64,000 bases of DNA from Cohnella rhizosphaerae. Its GTDB lineage: Bacteria; Bacillota; Bacilli; Paenibacillales; Paenibacillaceae. The stretch lies in assembly GCF_029525575.1 (NCBI RefSeq), contig NZ_JAPDIA010000008.1:2046001-2110000 (forward strand), in the 5' to 3' direction. The number at the start of each line of letters is the position of its first letter. Within the stretch, counting starts at the first letter, position 1. Made by a program: the position numbers and the translations under genes. Below, piece after piece: positions 26,757-35,606 of this stretch. The notes under the pieces are model-generated. The model was not told where the DNA came from. It did not search any database and saw nothing but the letters and a program-made list of their open reading frames with translations.

Positions 26757-27347
26757 CTAGGCCGCGCCCTGCATCGCCTCGTCGATCATCGCTCTCCATT
26801 CCTTCAAGCTCTTGGCGCCTTCGATCCGCTGCCGGACGATGCCGTCGCGATCCACGATGAAGCTGATCGGATACGAGAACACTTTATAATCGTCGCCCGC
26901 TTTGCCCTCTTTATCCATTAGCACGGGAAACGGTATGGCCTTCTCCTTGACAAAATCCTTGGCGCCTCTAACCGTATCGTACTTGGTCGCGTTTACGCCG
27001 TACAGCTCGATTTTCCCTTTGTATTCCTCGTAGAGCTTGACCAGGTCGGGCGCTTCGATATCGCACGGGCCGCACCACGAGGCCCAGAAATTGATGATCA
27101 GCACCTTGTCCTGCGGAGCCTTCGGATCGACCTCGTAGGTCGCGCTATCGTCCAGGGACGACAGCTTCAGCGCGGGCGCTAACGAACCTTTCGTAGGCGC
27201 TATTTTGTCCGGCGCGCCGCCGGTTGCCGACACCGCCGATCCATCTATAGACCCGCGCGCGTCTTTACTGTTTCCCGCCAGATTATAAACGAGTACGCCG
27301 GCAATCGCTACGATAAATAGGACGACAATAAATACGTTACGCTTCAA
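26757..27347 (-). CDS. ResA/TlpA-like membrane-anchored thioredoxin
   Basis: A 196-residue thiol-disulfide oxidoreductase. One N-terminal membrane anchor (VFIVVLFIVAIAGVLVY) is followed by a linker and a thioredoxin fold outside the cell with the active site WASWCGPC near residue 93 and a cis-Pro region SYPISFIVD. Family members reduce apocytochrome c or spore/envelope disulfides. The start is TTG at 27347, preceded by GGAGAAGG. No ccs or res genes are next to it, so the partner is not known. It is divergent to the JAMM peptidase gene. Confidence 0.88.
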   Translation of the reverse strand: MKRNVFIVVLFIVAIAGVLVYNLAGNSKDARGSIDGSAVSATGGAPDKIAPTKGSLAPALKLSSLDDSATYEVDPKAPQDKVLIINFWASWCGPCDIEAPDLVKLYEEYKGKIELYGVNATKYDTVRGAKDFVKEKAIPFPVLMDKEGKAGDDYKVFSYPISFIVDRDGIVRQRIEGAKSLKEWRAMIDEAMQGAA

Positions 27348-27510
27348 TTCCTTCTCCTCGCTTCGCCAAGGTCGCTTCCTTCATTTTAACGGATTCTGCC
27401 GTTTCATGCCATCCCCTCGGACGCCGGCATTGCAACCGACCGCCGTTCTCGCGCATACTGAACGTAGTTCGGTCCGATAAAGCTCCTTCCGTTAGAAAGG
27501 TTGACGCCCG

Positions 27511-27934
27511 ATGCGCAAACCGTCCGAAGTTCAATTGACCGACACGCTTCTTCGCGACCTCGTAGCAGGCTGTCGCGAAACGTTCCCGCTAGAAGCCTGC
27601 GGCGTTCTGCTTGGAACGCCCCATAACGCCGTTATCGCGGTGTCCGATATCCGATTTATTCCGAACGTCGCTCCCAATCCGGCTGCCGCCTTCGCCTTCG
27701 AGCCCAGCGCCTGGATCGAAGCCGCATACGCAGCGCAAAAAAAGCCGACGGGAGGTCGTCGGCTTTTTTCACGCTCATCCGGCCAGTCCGCCGGTTCCGA
27801 GCGCCAGCGATATTCGTGGATGGGACGGCAGCGGCTGTCACTTGATCGTGGGCTTCGGGCCTTCGGAAGCAGTTCGCGCATACGCCGCGAACCGCGATGG
27901 CACCTGGGCCGAGATTCGGCTGACCGCGCGCTAA
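27511..27934 (+). CDS. JAMM/MPN-domain metallopeptidase, frame broken once
   Basis: About 140 residues, a small bacterial JAB (Mov34/MPN/PAD-1) protein. It has a conserved Glu in FPLEACGVLLG and the zinc motif HAHPASPPVPSASD (H-x-H...S-x2-D). Such proteins cleave after the C-terminal glycine of ubiquitin-like or sulfur-carrier proteins. The frame breaks at the A7 run 27737-27743; removing one A gives AQKSRREVVGFFHAHP. The same spot can fold into a 13-bp hairpin. Its stop overlaps by a few bases the stop of the convergent exonuclease gene. No cysteine-synthase or ThiS-like gene is adjacent. Confidence 0.8.
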
Positions 27935-28668
27935 TGCCTGCTCAGATACGCGTATAGATCGCCGAGCGTCGATACCTGCTTGGCTTGAATTCGCTCAAGG
28001 AAGGCGAACCACAGCTTGGCCGTCATCAAAGAATCGTGGAGCGCATGATGACGATAGGTGATTTCGATCCCGTACGATTCGAGAAGCTCGTCTAAGCCAT
28101 AGCTTTTGCGACGGGGCTCCAGCCATTTGGCCACCATCATCGTGTCGACGACGCGATGGGACAGATTCACTTTGGACGTCTTCCACAAGGCGGCGTTCAG
28201 GAACTGCTTGTCGTGACCGCTGCCGTGCGCGATCAGCACCCGCTTCCCGATAAAATCGAGAAAATCGTGCAAGCCCTGCATGAGATCCGGCGCCTCCTGC
28301 GCCATCGCGTCCGTAATCCCCGTCAACTCGGAAATATGAGGCGGAATTTTCCTGCGCGGATTGACGAGGCGATAGAACGGCTCGGCCGCTTCAAGCTCGC
28401 CCCCTTTGATCAGCACCCCGCCTATGGAGAGAATCTCGTCTCCGTTATACGGATTGAAACCCGTCGTCTCCAGGTCGAACACGACGGCGTCCATCTCGGA
28501 CAATGGCGTATCCAGCGCGGATTCCTTGCGCTGGTCGCGCGACACCTGCCGGATGAACGCCATCTGCTGCGCATTCGAAGAACCCAGCATCGATGCGATC
28601 GCAGGCGTGATGCCGCCCGTCTTGTATAAATGCCACATGCGGCCCATCGGACTCTTGGGCTCCTTCAT
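27931..28668 (-). CDS. DEDDh 3'-5' exonuclease (DNA polymerase III epsilon-like)
   Basis: About 245 residues. Exo I is FDLETTGFNP, Exo II lies around the AHGSGHDKQFLN block, and Exo III is YRHHALHDSLMTAKL with the catalytic His. It should remove nucleotides from single-stranded DNA or RNA ends. About 60 residues before Exo I (WHLYKTGGITPAIASMLGS) are not part of the nuclease fold. The ATG at 28668 has GGGAGGT, which overlaps the stop of the upstream DUF294 gene, so the two are cotranslated. That pairing suggests a shared nucleic-acid or nucleotide role. Confidence 0.88.
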   Translation of the reverse strand: MKEPKSPMGRMWHLYKTGGITPAIASMLGSSNAQQMAFIRQVSRDQRKESALDTPLSEMDAVVFDLETTGFNPYNGDEILSIGGVLIKGGELEAAEPFYRLVNPRRKIPPHISELTGITDAMAQEAPDLMQGLHDFLDFIGKRVLIAHGSGHDKQFLNAALWKTSKVNLSHRVVDTMMVAKWLEPRRKSYGLDELLESYGIEITYRHHALHDSLMTAKLWFAFLERIQAKQVSTLGDLYAYLSRH

Positions 28669-28673
28669 GCCGT

Positions 28674-29757
28674 TCACCTCCCGCCGAAGCGGCGTTGCAT
28701 CTCCTTCTCCAATTGGCGCTGCAGCCGTCTGCTGATCCGCAGCGCTTTCTTGAGCGGAGCTTTATCTTCTTTGTTCAATGCGGCCGATCTAAGCTTGCCG
28801 CTGCCTGACCATTGTCCGCCGTCGTCCCGATCGGAAGCGAGCAGCCGAAGGCGCAGGAACACCTCGAACGCCCATGCAGCTTCATGTGCCGTCTCTTCGT
28901 TTAGCGTGCCGATTTCCTTCAGCGCCTGGATGCGGCCGAGCGTGCTCGTCGCCGAAATATCGGCGCGCATCGCGAGCAAGCGGAAAATATTGACCATCGG
29001 GATGTATGCGCCGTATTTGACGTCAAGACTACCGGCATCTTCCCCGTAATTTTCTACGAATAGCTGGCCGAATACGCCGATCAGCACCTTATGCCGAAGC
29101 GTATTTTCGAGCATCCGCCTGGCGATATCTGCATGCGACATCAAATCGCCGACGTATCGGCTTTTCCATCTGCGGCCAAGCTCGGGGTCGCCGGCAAGCT
29201 GCCGCGCATCCGCAAGAATGAGCAAGTAGCGAACGTTCTCCCAGCTGGGCTCCGCGAACCAACGGTCGACTTTCTCTTCCCAAGCCGAGATCGGAAGGCA
29301 CCATTCGGGGTTCGATACGATCACGTTGCCTTCGCACGGCGGATAACCGATCTCGAACAGCGAAGCGACGATTCTGGCGCCTAGCGCGCCGAAGTAGGCC
29401 TCGGCAAGCTCGGCTTCTTCGGGATCGGCGCAATCGCCGTAGACCAGCCCGCTGTCCTGGTCGCTGGCAAGCGTCTGCTCTCCCCCTTCCGCCGCTGCCG
29501 AACAAAAAATAGGCATACGGCACGGGCGGGGTGACGAGCCCCATCCGTGCCGTATCCTGCTCCGCCAGCGCCAGTACCCGGCGGATCAAAGCGTCGTGCA
29601 GCTCGTTCAGCGCTTTAACGATCGGGACGACGGGAGACGCTTCGTGCAGGAGCGCGCTGACGCGCTCCTGCACCTGCTCCCGGATCGTCCGCAATTGATG
29701 AAGCGTGCCCGCGCCGTTAATTTCAAGCAACCGCTGTACCACGTCTATCTGGGACAA
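28674..29757 (-). CDS. DUF294 putative nucleotidyltransferase, frame broken once
   Basis: About 360 residues. The central nucleotidyltransferase motif is FLFGSGGRGEQTLASDQDSG, with the paired Asp of GS..DxD-type enzymes; the C-terminal half is an all-helical DUF294_C region. In many bacteria this domain follows CBS domains; here the N-terminal about 75 residues are helical instead. The frame changes at C5 29482-29486; removing one base restores the motif exactly across the break. The TTG start at 29757 has AGGAGGT nine bases upstream. First gene of a two-gene unit with the exonuclease. Confidence 0.82.
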
Positions 29758-29818
29758 TGCGGTCCTACCTCCTGTCGGGACGCCGTTGCTAATATTGATG
29801 AACTGCCATGAACGCCGA

Positions 29819-31198
29819 TTAAAGCGAAGTCGTGTTCGTACCTGCGCGCTTCAGCGCTTCCGGATAACCGTACGTGCCATGCTCGCTGAGATCGAGACCG
29901 ATGATCTCTTGCTCTTCGGTTACGCGGAGACCGCTCACTTGCTTGATGACCCACAGGACGATAAACGATGCAGCGAACGCGAAGGCGCCGCATACGACGA
30001 CGGAAAGGAACTGCACCCACAGCTGTTCGCCGCCGCCGCCGTAGAACAAGCCTGCTTTGCCGACGCCGACTTGGTCGACGAGCTTTTGCGTGGCGAACAG
30101 GCCGTTGGCCAGCGTGCCCCAAACGCCTGCCGCGCCATGCACGGACATCGCGGAGATCGGGTCGTCGACGCGAATCTTTTCGAAGAACTGCGCACTGAGG
30201 AAAACGAGGACGCCCGCGATCAGACCGATGACGACCGCCGCCCAAGGTTCAACGAAAGCGCAAGACGCGGTGATGGCGACCAGACCGGCCAACGCACCGT
30301 TCAACATCGTCGGAATGTCTGCCTTGCCCTTTACCAGCCAGGAGATCAGCAGCGCCGATACCGCGCCGCCGGCAGCGCCGAGCTGTGTCGTGAAGGCGAC
30401 GTAGCCGAAGAATCCTTCGCCGACGGAGACCGCGCTTCCTGCGTTGAAGCCGAACCAGCCGACCCACAGCAGCAATACGGACAGGGACGTAAATACTTGG
30501 TTATGACCGAGAATTTCATTCGCAGAGCCGTCCTTGTTGAACTTGCCGATCCGCGGCTTGAGCAGGATGGTCGCCGCGAACGCGGCCATCGCGCCGGTCA
30601 AGTGGACGACGGTGGAACCTGCATAGTCCTGCGCGCCGTCTGCGGCCAACCAGCCGCCGCCCCAGATCCAGTGGGCGATGATCGGGTAGATGACTGCGGT
30701 GAAAATAATCGTGAAGATGAGGTAAACGGACAGCTTGGCGCGCTCCGCGAAGCCGCCCCATGCGATCGAGAGCGATACGGCCGCGAACGCCAGCTGGAAT
30801 ACGAAGAAGATGGTACTTGGGTACGAATCGCCTTCGCCAGCCAGAATCGAAGGATCGAAGAAGAAATTGCCGATACCCATGAACTTGTTGAGTCCCTCGC
30901 TCGCATCGCCGCCGAACGCGATGCCGTAGCCTACCGCCCAGTATACCAGAGAAGCGAGACCGACCGTAAAGATCGTTTTGCCTGCCACGTGGCCGGCGTT
31001 TTTCATGCGGGTAGAGCCGGTCTCCAGCAGGATGAACCCGCCTTGCATGAGTAAAACGAGAATTGCGGCGACCAGAATCCACAGGGCGTTAAGTCCCATA
31101 TTCAGCGTCGCCGCAGACGGATCACCGTCCGCCGCGAACGCCATCGTTGGGAACAACAGCAGCAATGCGCCAAGACCGAGCAAACTTTTCTTCAACAA
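29819..31198 (-). CDS. amt: Ammonium transporter (Amt/MEP family)
   Basis: About 459 residues. An N-terminal signal sequence (LLGLGALLLLFPTMAFA) is followed by eleven membrane helices. The twin histidines of the pore are visible in STVVHLTGAMAA and VHGAAGVWGTLANG; WVGWFGFNAGSA is also conserved. It moves ammonium as a trimer. No PII (glnK) gene is next to it, unusual for the family but known in Firmicutes. The start could be GTG at 31207 or TTG at 31198; GGGGAG spacing favours 31198. A strong sigma-A promoter lies at 31255-31283. Confidence 0.92.
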   Translation of the reverse strand: MLKKSLLGLGALLLLFPTMAFAADGDPSAATLNMGLNALWILVAAILVLLMQGGFILLETGSTRMKNAGHVAGKTIFTVGLASLVYWAVGYGIAFGGDASEGLNKFMGIGNFFFDPSILAGEGDSYPSTIFFVFQLAFAAVSLSIAWGGFAERAKLSVYLIFTIIFTAVIYPIIAHWIWGGGWLAADGAQDYAGSTVVHLTGAMAAFAATILLKPRIGKFNKDGSANEILGHNQVFTSLSVLLLWVGWFGFNAGSAVSVGEGFFGYVAFTTQLGAAGGAVSALLISWLVKGKADIPTMLNGALAGLVAITASCAFVEPWAAVVIGLIAGVLVFLSAQFFEKIRVDDPISAMSVHGAAGVWGTLANGLFATQKLVDQVGVGKAGLFYGGGGEQLWVQFLSVVVCGAFAFAASFIVLWVIKQVSGLRVTEEQEIIGLDLSEHGTYGYPEALKRAGTNTTSL

Positions 31199-31254
31199 TA
31201 CGACCACTCCCCGACATGTAATGTTTCATAACATTTTAAGAAAGCCTTAATGTC

Positions 31255-31283
31255 ATTATAGTTAGAAGATCCCGATTTGACAA
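31255..31283 (-). promoter_or_regulatory. Sigma-A promoter of amt
   Basis: On the minus strand TTGTCA (31283-31278), a 17-bp spacer and a perfect TATAAT (31260-31255). The AT-rich region further upstream (to about 31420) contains two TGTCAG elements, possible half sites for a nitrogen regulator; no complete TnrA/GlnR palindrome is seen. Confidence 0.8.
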
Positions 31284-31543
31284 TAAGAAAATCAGATAAA
31301 AGTTCGGACTTTCCTTAAAATATCTGACATAATCTCTAAATTAGAAGCTGAATGTTCAGGAATATACGTAATTTACGCTTCATATGCCAACGACGGCTTA
31401 TGAATTACCTGACATGAGCGCTTTTGTTAACACTTCATAAAAAAGCATCCTATTCTAAAGCCAATGTCACTATTTCTATCAATAGGACTCCGTTTCATCC
31501 GGCCCACATAAATGCCTACATAAATTCGTCACAAGCATAACGT

Positions 31544-31573
31544 TTGACTGTATGGTTTGGGATTGGGTATGAT
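31544..31573 (+). promoter_or_regulatory. Sigma-A promoter of the MerR gene
   Basis: TTGACT (31544-31549), an 18-bp spacer and TATGAT (31568-31573), 35 bp before the ATG. Confidence 0.75.
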
Positions 31574-31608
31574 AAACGCATATCGATCTCAAGGAAGGGG
31601 ATAAGCTC

Positions 31609-32067
31609 ATGCGACACGGAGCCGCGGAACCGCCTCGCCAGTTGTACCGGATCGGAGAACTGTCCCGATTGTCCGGCGTCAGTCCGCGAACCATCGACTA
31701 TTACACCGGATTGGGCCTTCTTTCCGCCGCCAAGCGCTCGGACGGCAATTATCGCCTATATAATGATGAAACGCTCGATCGAATCAAACGTATTGAACAA
31801 TTGAAGGCTCAAAAGTATTCCCTTGAAGAAATCAAGGAGATGTTCACGGCTTTAAACCGCGTTTCGCCGAGCGAGCAGGTCAACCGCAAGATCGCCGACC
31901 TGTCCACTCACCTCTCCCTGCTGGAACGGGAAGTGAAGGAGCTCGAACCGGTGCTGGAGCAGTTGAAGCCCGGTCAGGCCAAGCGTCTCTTCAAGACGAT
32001 CACGCCCCAGACCGCCGCGGTCATCGAAGCGCTTCTTCTTCTTCTGAACAAGGGAAATTTTATGTAG
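31609..32067 (+). CDS. MerR-family transcriptional regulator
   Basis: A 152-residue regulator. The winged helix-turn-helix is YRIGELSRLSGVSPRTIDYYTGLGLLSAAKRSDGNYRLY (residues about 13-50), followed by a long dimerisation helix (SLLEREVKELEPVLEQLKP) and a short C-terminus without metal-binding cysteines, so it is not a metal sensor of the classical type. AAGGGGAT lies upstream of the ATG. The 18-bp promoter spacer is close to the long spacers MerR proteins work on, so autoregulation is possible. The YugP-like gene follows 52 bp later and may be its target. Confidence 0.88.
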   Translation: MRHGAAEPPRQLYRIGELSRLSGVSPRTIDYYTGLGLLSAAKRSDGNYRLYNDETLDRIKRIEQLKAQKYSLEEIKEMFTALNRVSPSEQVNRKIADLSTHLSLLEREVKELEPVLEQLKPGQAKRLFKTITPQTAAVIEALLLLLNKGNFM

Positions 32068-32119
32068 CCTCGCGTTTCGTACGATTCAATAAGAATATAC
32101 GCCACGGAGGTCGTTGCAT

Positions 32120-32800
32120 ATGAACGCGAATTGGATGTACGTGTTGATCATTCCCGCATTCCTTCTTTCTCTTTGGGCGCAGTTCCGCGTCAAAGGAACA
32201 TTTAACAAGTGGGCCGAGGTCCGCACGTCCACCGGACTTACCGGCTACGAAGCGGCTCGCCGGATGCTCGACCGCAACGGTCTGCACGATGTACCGATTG
32301 AGCCTGTACAAGGCACGCTGTCGGACCACTACGATCCCGTGCATCGGGTCGTGAGGCTCTCCGAGCCCGTTTATTACGAAAGCTCCATCGCCGCCGTGTC
32401 CGTCGCGTGCCACGAGGTCGGCCATGCGATTCAGCATCAGCAGCATTATCCGGCGCTCGTCCTGCGCCACCGAATGTTCCCGCTCGTCCGTTTCGCCTCC
32501 GGCCTTGCGCCGTTCCTGTTCATCGCCGGCATTATCTTTTCCGCGACGAACCTGATCGGACTCGGCGTCATTTTCTTCTCCGCGGCAGTCGCTTTTCAAC
32601 TGGTGACGCTGCCCGTCGAGTTCAACGCAAGCAACCGGGCGCGCCAAGTGATGGTCGCCGAAGGCTTCATCGCCAGAGACGAAGAACGCGGCGTAGGCAA
32701 AGTATTGAACGCGGCGGCGCTCACTTACGTGGCCGCAGCGCTCATGTCGCTCCTCGAGCTGATTCGCCTGGTTCTGATCTATACAAGCAGTCGCGACTGA
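32120..32800 (+). CDS. yugP: YugP-like membrane zinc metallopeptidase
   Basis: A 226-residue integral membrane protease. An N-terminal helix (WMYVLIIPAFLLSLWAQF) is followed by the zinc motif ACHEVGHAIQH, membrane helices (LFIAGIIFSATNLIGLGVIFF) and the third ligand region LPVEFNASNRA. Substrate unknown. I start at ATG 32120, eight bases after GGAGGT, rather than the TTG six bases earlier. A strong terminator follows. Confidence 0.9.
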   Translation: MNANWMYVLIIPAFLLSLWAQFRVKGTFNKWAEVRTSTGLTGYEAARRMLDRNGLHDVPIEPVQGTLSDHYDPVHRVVRLSEPVYYESSIAAVSVACHEVGHAIQHQQHYPALVLRHRMFPLVRFASGLAPFLFIAGIIFSATNLIGLGVIFFSAAVAFQLVTLPVEFNASNRARQVMVAEGFIARDEERGVGKVLNAAALTYVAAALMSLLELIRLVLIYTSSRD

Positions 32801-32844
32801 TAGCTTGATGACAGCTCATCGACACGGACATCTCAATGACTACG

Positions 32845-32880
32845 AAAAAAGAGGACCGGCCAGCGCCGGTCCTCTTTTTT
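32845..32880. terminator. Bidirectional rho-independent terminator
   Basis: A perfect 16-bp inverted repeat with arms AAAAAAGAGGACCGGC and GCCGGTCCTCTTTTTT and a CAGC loop serves the convergent yugP and LysR genes. Confidence 0.95.
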
Positions 32881-32891
32881 ATTTCCAAATT

Positions 32892-33796
32892 TCACATCGG
32901 CTTGTAATGATCGCTGAAATAATCGACCAGAAAAGCATGGAACAGCTTCACAACAGCCTGCGGCTTCTCGCCAGAGCGCCTGATCAGGCCGATCGTCCGC
33001 GTGACGCGCGGCTCACGAATCTTCACGACCGCCGGCATCATCGTTCCGGTCTGGTAAAGGGCCATTTCAGGAAGCAAACTCACGCCCATGCCCGCAGCAA
33101 CCAATCCGCGAATCGTATCGGTCTCTTCGCCTTCGAAGCCGATCGTCGGCACGAAGCCGGCGAGACGACAAGCGTCCCATACGAGCGGGCGCAAAGAATA
33201 TCCGTTGCTGAACAAGACAAACGTATCGTCCTTCAACTCGGCCAGATGAATCGACGCCTCTCCGGCCAGCGGATGACTTTGGGGCAGGATCGCATATAAA
33301 TCTTCCGTCAGAATGACCTCTCCCGTCACCTGTTCATGCCGCTCGGGAAACGGCGATATAAAAGCCAGGTCGATCTCCCCCCCTCCACGACGTCGCGGAT
33401 CAGGGATGGATACATGCCCTGCCGGAACCTGAACTTGACGCCGGGATGCAGCTTACGGAAGCAGGCGATCACCTGCGGTATGAGCTGCGTGCCCAGACTG
33501 TGCGGGAAGCCCAATCTGATTTCTCCGAGCTCGGGATCCATGAACTCGTGAATCTCGTTCACGGCGCGATCCAGGTCCTGCAGCACGCTCGTCACGCGTT
33601 TGAGGAAAAGCTGTCCTACCGGAGTCAGCTGCACGTTGCGTCCCCGCTGCATAAACAGCCGCACGCCCAGCTCCTCTTCCAACCGGTGAATCTGACGGCT
33701 CACCGCCGATTGAGCCACGTGCAGCTCTTCCGACGCCTTCGTCACGTGCTGCAGACGCGCGACCTGGACAAAGTATTGCAATTGCCTAAGCTCCAC
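32892..33796 (-). CDS. LysR-family transcriptional regulator, frame broken once
   Basis: About 300 residues. The N-terminal winged helix-turn-helix is MELRQLQYFVQVARLQHVTKASEELHVAQSAVSRQI (with a GTG start at 33796); a periplasmic-binding-like effector domain follows. The frame breaks at the C7 run 33377-33383 between VVEGG and EIDLAFISPFPERHE; here one base is missing or two are extra. The effector and target are unknown. It does not face a divergent metabolic gene as many LysR genes do; the rhomboid gene lies upstream on the same strand. Confidence 0.85.
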
Positions 33797-33819
33797 GATT
33801 AGAGCCCCTTCCCTTTGCC

Positions 33820-34422
33820 TTATCGATTCAAAAAGCGGCTGCCCATCAAACCGTACAAAACGAATCCCGCCAGCAGCCCGCCTATATGAGCCAAGTAGCC
33901 GATGCCCGGAATGATAAAGGACATGACGAGCCCGATGACAAGAATGCCGATAATCGTCGATCTGGAACCCTGATCAAGCGCGTACCGCTGGAATATGGCG
34001 ATAAAGAAGTATGCCCCGTACAAGGCGTAAATCGAAGTCGAAGCCCCTACGGCGATCCATTCCGGCCCCGAGAAAGCGGCTGCGAACACATTGCCGAGCA
34101 CGCCGGAAATCAAGTAAAAAAACGCATATTTAGAATGCCCGAACAAACGCTCCAACGGAGCCGCAAATACGAATATCGCAAACAGGTTCATCGCCAGATG
34201 CGCAAGTCCGGCATGCAGGAAAAGCGCGGTCACGAATCGCCAATTCTGATCGTATCCCGGCAAGCTGGTCAATGCGCCGTATTTGAGCAGCGTATCGCTT
34301 CGCGTCGGATCGCCGTTAAACAGCATGACGACGAACATGATCAGATTGACAGCGATGATCGCCGAATTGACCGGATATAGGCGCAAGTATTGCTTAAAGC
34401 TTTCGTATCGGACAAAAATCAA
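33820..34422 (-). CDS. Rhomboid-family intramembrane protease
   Basis: About 200 residues with six membrane helices. Catalytic elements are FLHAGLAHLAMNLFA, the serine region VGASTSIYALYGAYF and the histidine LAHIGGLLAGF. The usual GxSG motif reads GAST, so Thr replaces the second Gly. I place the start at the TTG 34422, nine bases after AAGGAG; no ATG is in frame there. A T5 run just before it could hide an ATG start. It is divergent to tpx. Confidence 0.8.
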   Translation of the reverse strand: MIFVRYESFKQYLRLYPVNSAIIAVNLIMFVVMLFNGDPTRSDTLLKYGALTSLPGYDQNWRFVTALFLHAGLAHLAMNLFAIFVFAAPLERLFGHSKYAFFYLISGVLGNVFAAAFSGPEWIAVGASTSIYALYGAYFFIAIFQRYALDQGSRSTIIGILVIGLVMSFIIPGIGYLAHIGGLLAGFVLYGLMGSRFLNR

Positions 34423-34528
34423 AAAGCATCGCTCCTTCGTCTGGCCGCCGCTCCTCATTGGACAACGGCAATTCCGACATTTATAATGGGTTACGTCAAG
34501 TCCATTCGCCGAAGGAGGCCTACTTTCC

Positions 34529-35047
34529 ATGACGCAAGAACGGAATCAAGCAGCAACGTTCAAAGGCAACCCCATTACGCTGGTCGGTCCCGAGCTTCAA
34601 GCCGGCGATCAGGCGCCTGACTTTCAACTGAGCAAGAGCCTCGTCGAGACCGTATCGCTCAAAGATTATGCAGGTAAAATCAAGTTGATCAGCGTCGTCC
34701 CTTCGATCGATACGGGCGTATGCGACGCCCAGACGAGAAGGTTTAACGAAGAAGCAGCCAAGCTCGGCGAACAAGTCCAGGTGCTCACCGTCAGCGCCGA
34801 CCTCCCCTTCGCCCAAGCTCGCTGGTGCGGCGCCGCCGGCATCGACCGCGTCGTTCTGCTGTCGGATTACAAGGACAACAGCTTTGGCAAAGCCTACGGC
34901 GTCCTCATCAAGGAATTCGCCCTCGACATGCGTTCGATCTTCGTGCTGGACGCCAGCGACAAGATCGTCTATGTCGAAGTGCTGAAGGAAATGACCGAGC
35001 ATCCGGACTACGACGCTGCCGTAGCTGCAGTTCGCGCACTGCTCTAA
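34529..35047 (+). CDS. tpx: Thiol peroxidase (Tpx)
   Basis: A 172-residue atypical 2-Cys peroxiredoxin that reduces hydroperoxides with thioredoxin. The peroxidatic cysteine is in VPSIDTGVCDAQTRRFNEE (near residue 65) and the resolving cysteine in FAQARWCGAAG. GGAGG precedes the ATG and a terminator follows the stop, so it is a monocistronic unit. Confidence 0.95.
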   Translation: MTQERNQAATFKGNPITLVGPELQAGDQAPDFQLSKSLVETVSLKDYAGKIKLISVVPSIDTGVCDAQTRRFNEEAAKLGEQVQVLTVSADLPFAQARWCGAAGIDRVVLLSDYKDNSFGKAYGVLIKEFALDMRSIFVLDASDKIVYVEVLKEMTEHPDYDAAVAAVRALL

Positions 35048-35072
35048 TACCGAAGCATGCTGTACGGCGCAC

Positions 35073-35111
35073 AGAAGCGAGGCAAGGCCCAAGCCTGTAC
35101 CTCGCTTCTTT
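35073..35111 (+). terminator. Terminator of tpx
   Basis: The stem GAAGCGAGG / CCTCGCTTC (35074-35082 with 35100-35108) is followed by TTT, 27 bp after the stop. Confidence 0.75.
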
Positions 35112-35141
35112 GAATTGCGCATTCATCTATATTTGCAAACC

Positions 35142-35525
35142 TCAATTTTTGTAATTGGATAGCTTCTTGTCCAGAACCCCGTAGATCTCCTGGATCACGC
35201 GGTAATTGGCGCCGAGATCGCCGAGCGAACCTCGGGAAGCGGAGTAAATGTCCACGGCGGAGTTCCCTGGACCCGTACCAACGATCTGGATGGTGATGTC
35301 CATCGTGCGGCCGGCCATCGTTTTCTTTTCAAGCACGAGTTCCCCGATGTTGGGCACTTCGTGAAGCACCTTATAGCCCTGCATTTTCTTCAGGACGGAA
35401 GCGACTTCCTCGAACGCCCTGTCCTTCGACAATCGGTAGTAATGGGATTTCAGCTTCGGATCCTTCGCCTTGTCGCCAGTGTGTTCTTGGCTGCGTATCA
35501 ATCCGACGAGTACTCTCTTCAGCAA
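35142..35525 (-). CDS. DUF1499-like cytosolic protein
   Basis: A 127-residue soluble protein with no membrane segment. The C-terminal block SAVDIYSASRGSLGDLGANYRVIQEIYGVLDKKL matches the DUF1499 pattern (SxSR..DlG.N). The start is TTG at 35525 with GGAGGGAG upstream. Function unknown. The 6S RNA candidate lies directly upstream on the same strand. Confidence 0.7.
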   Translation of the reverse strand: MLKRVLVGLIRSQEHTGDKAKDPKLKSHYYRLSKDRAFEEVASVLKKMQGYKVLHEVPNIGELVLEKKTMAGRTMDITIQIVGTGPGNSAVDIYSASRGSLGDLGANYRVIQEIYGVLDKKLSNYKN

Positions 35526-35606
35526 ATTCCACTCTCTCCCTCCGGGTGACCTGCGCTAAAGCTAATCATACCATGCCCGTCCCGGGGATTAAAGCCAAAT
35601 AACGGA

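Noticed and set aside
27737..27770. True transcription terminator between two genes
   Set aside because: The hairpin lies inside the JAMM coding region before its zinc motif; termination there would destroy the protein, so I list it as a finding only.
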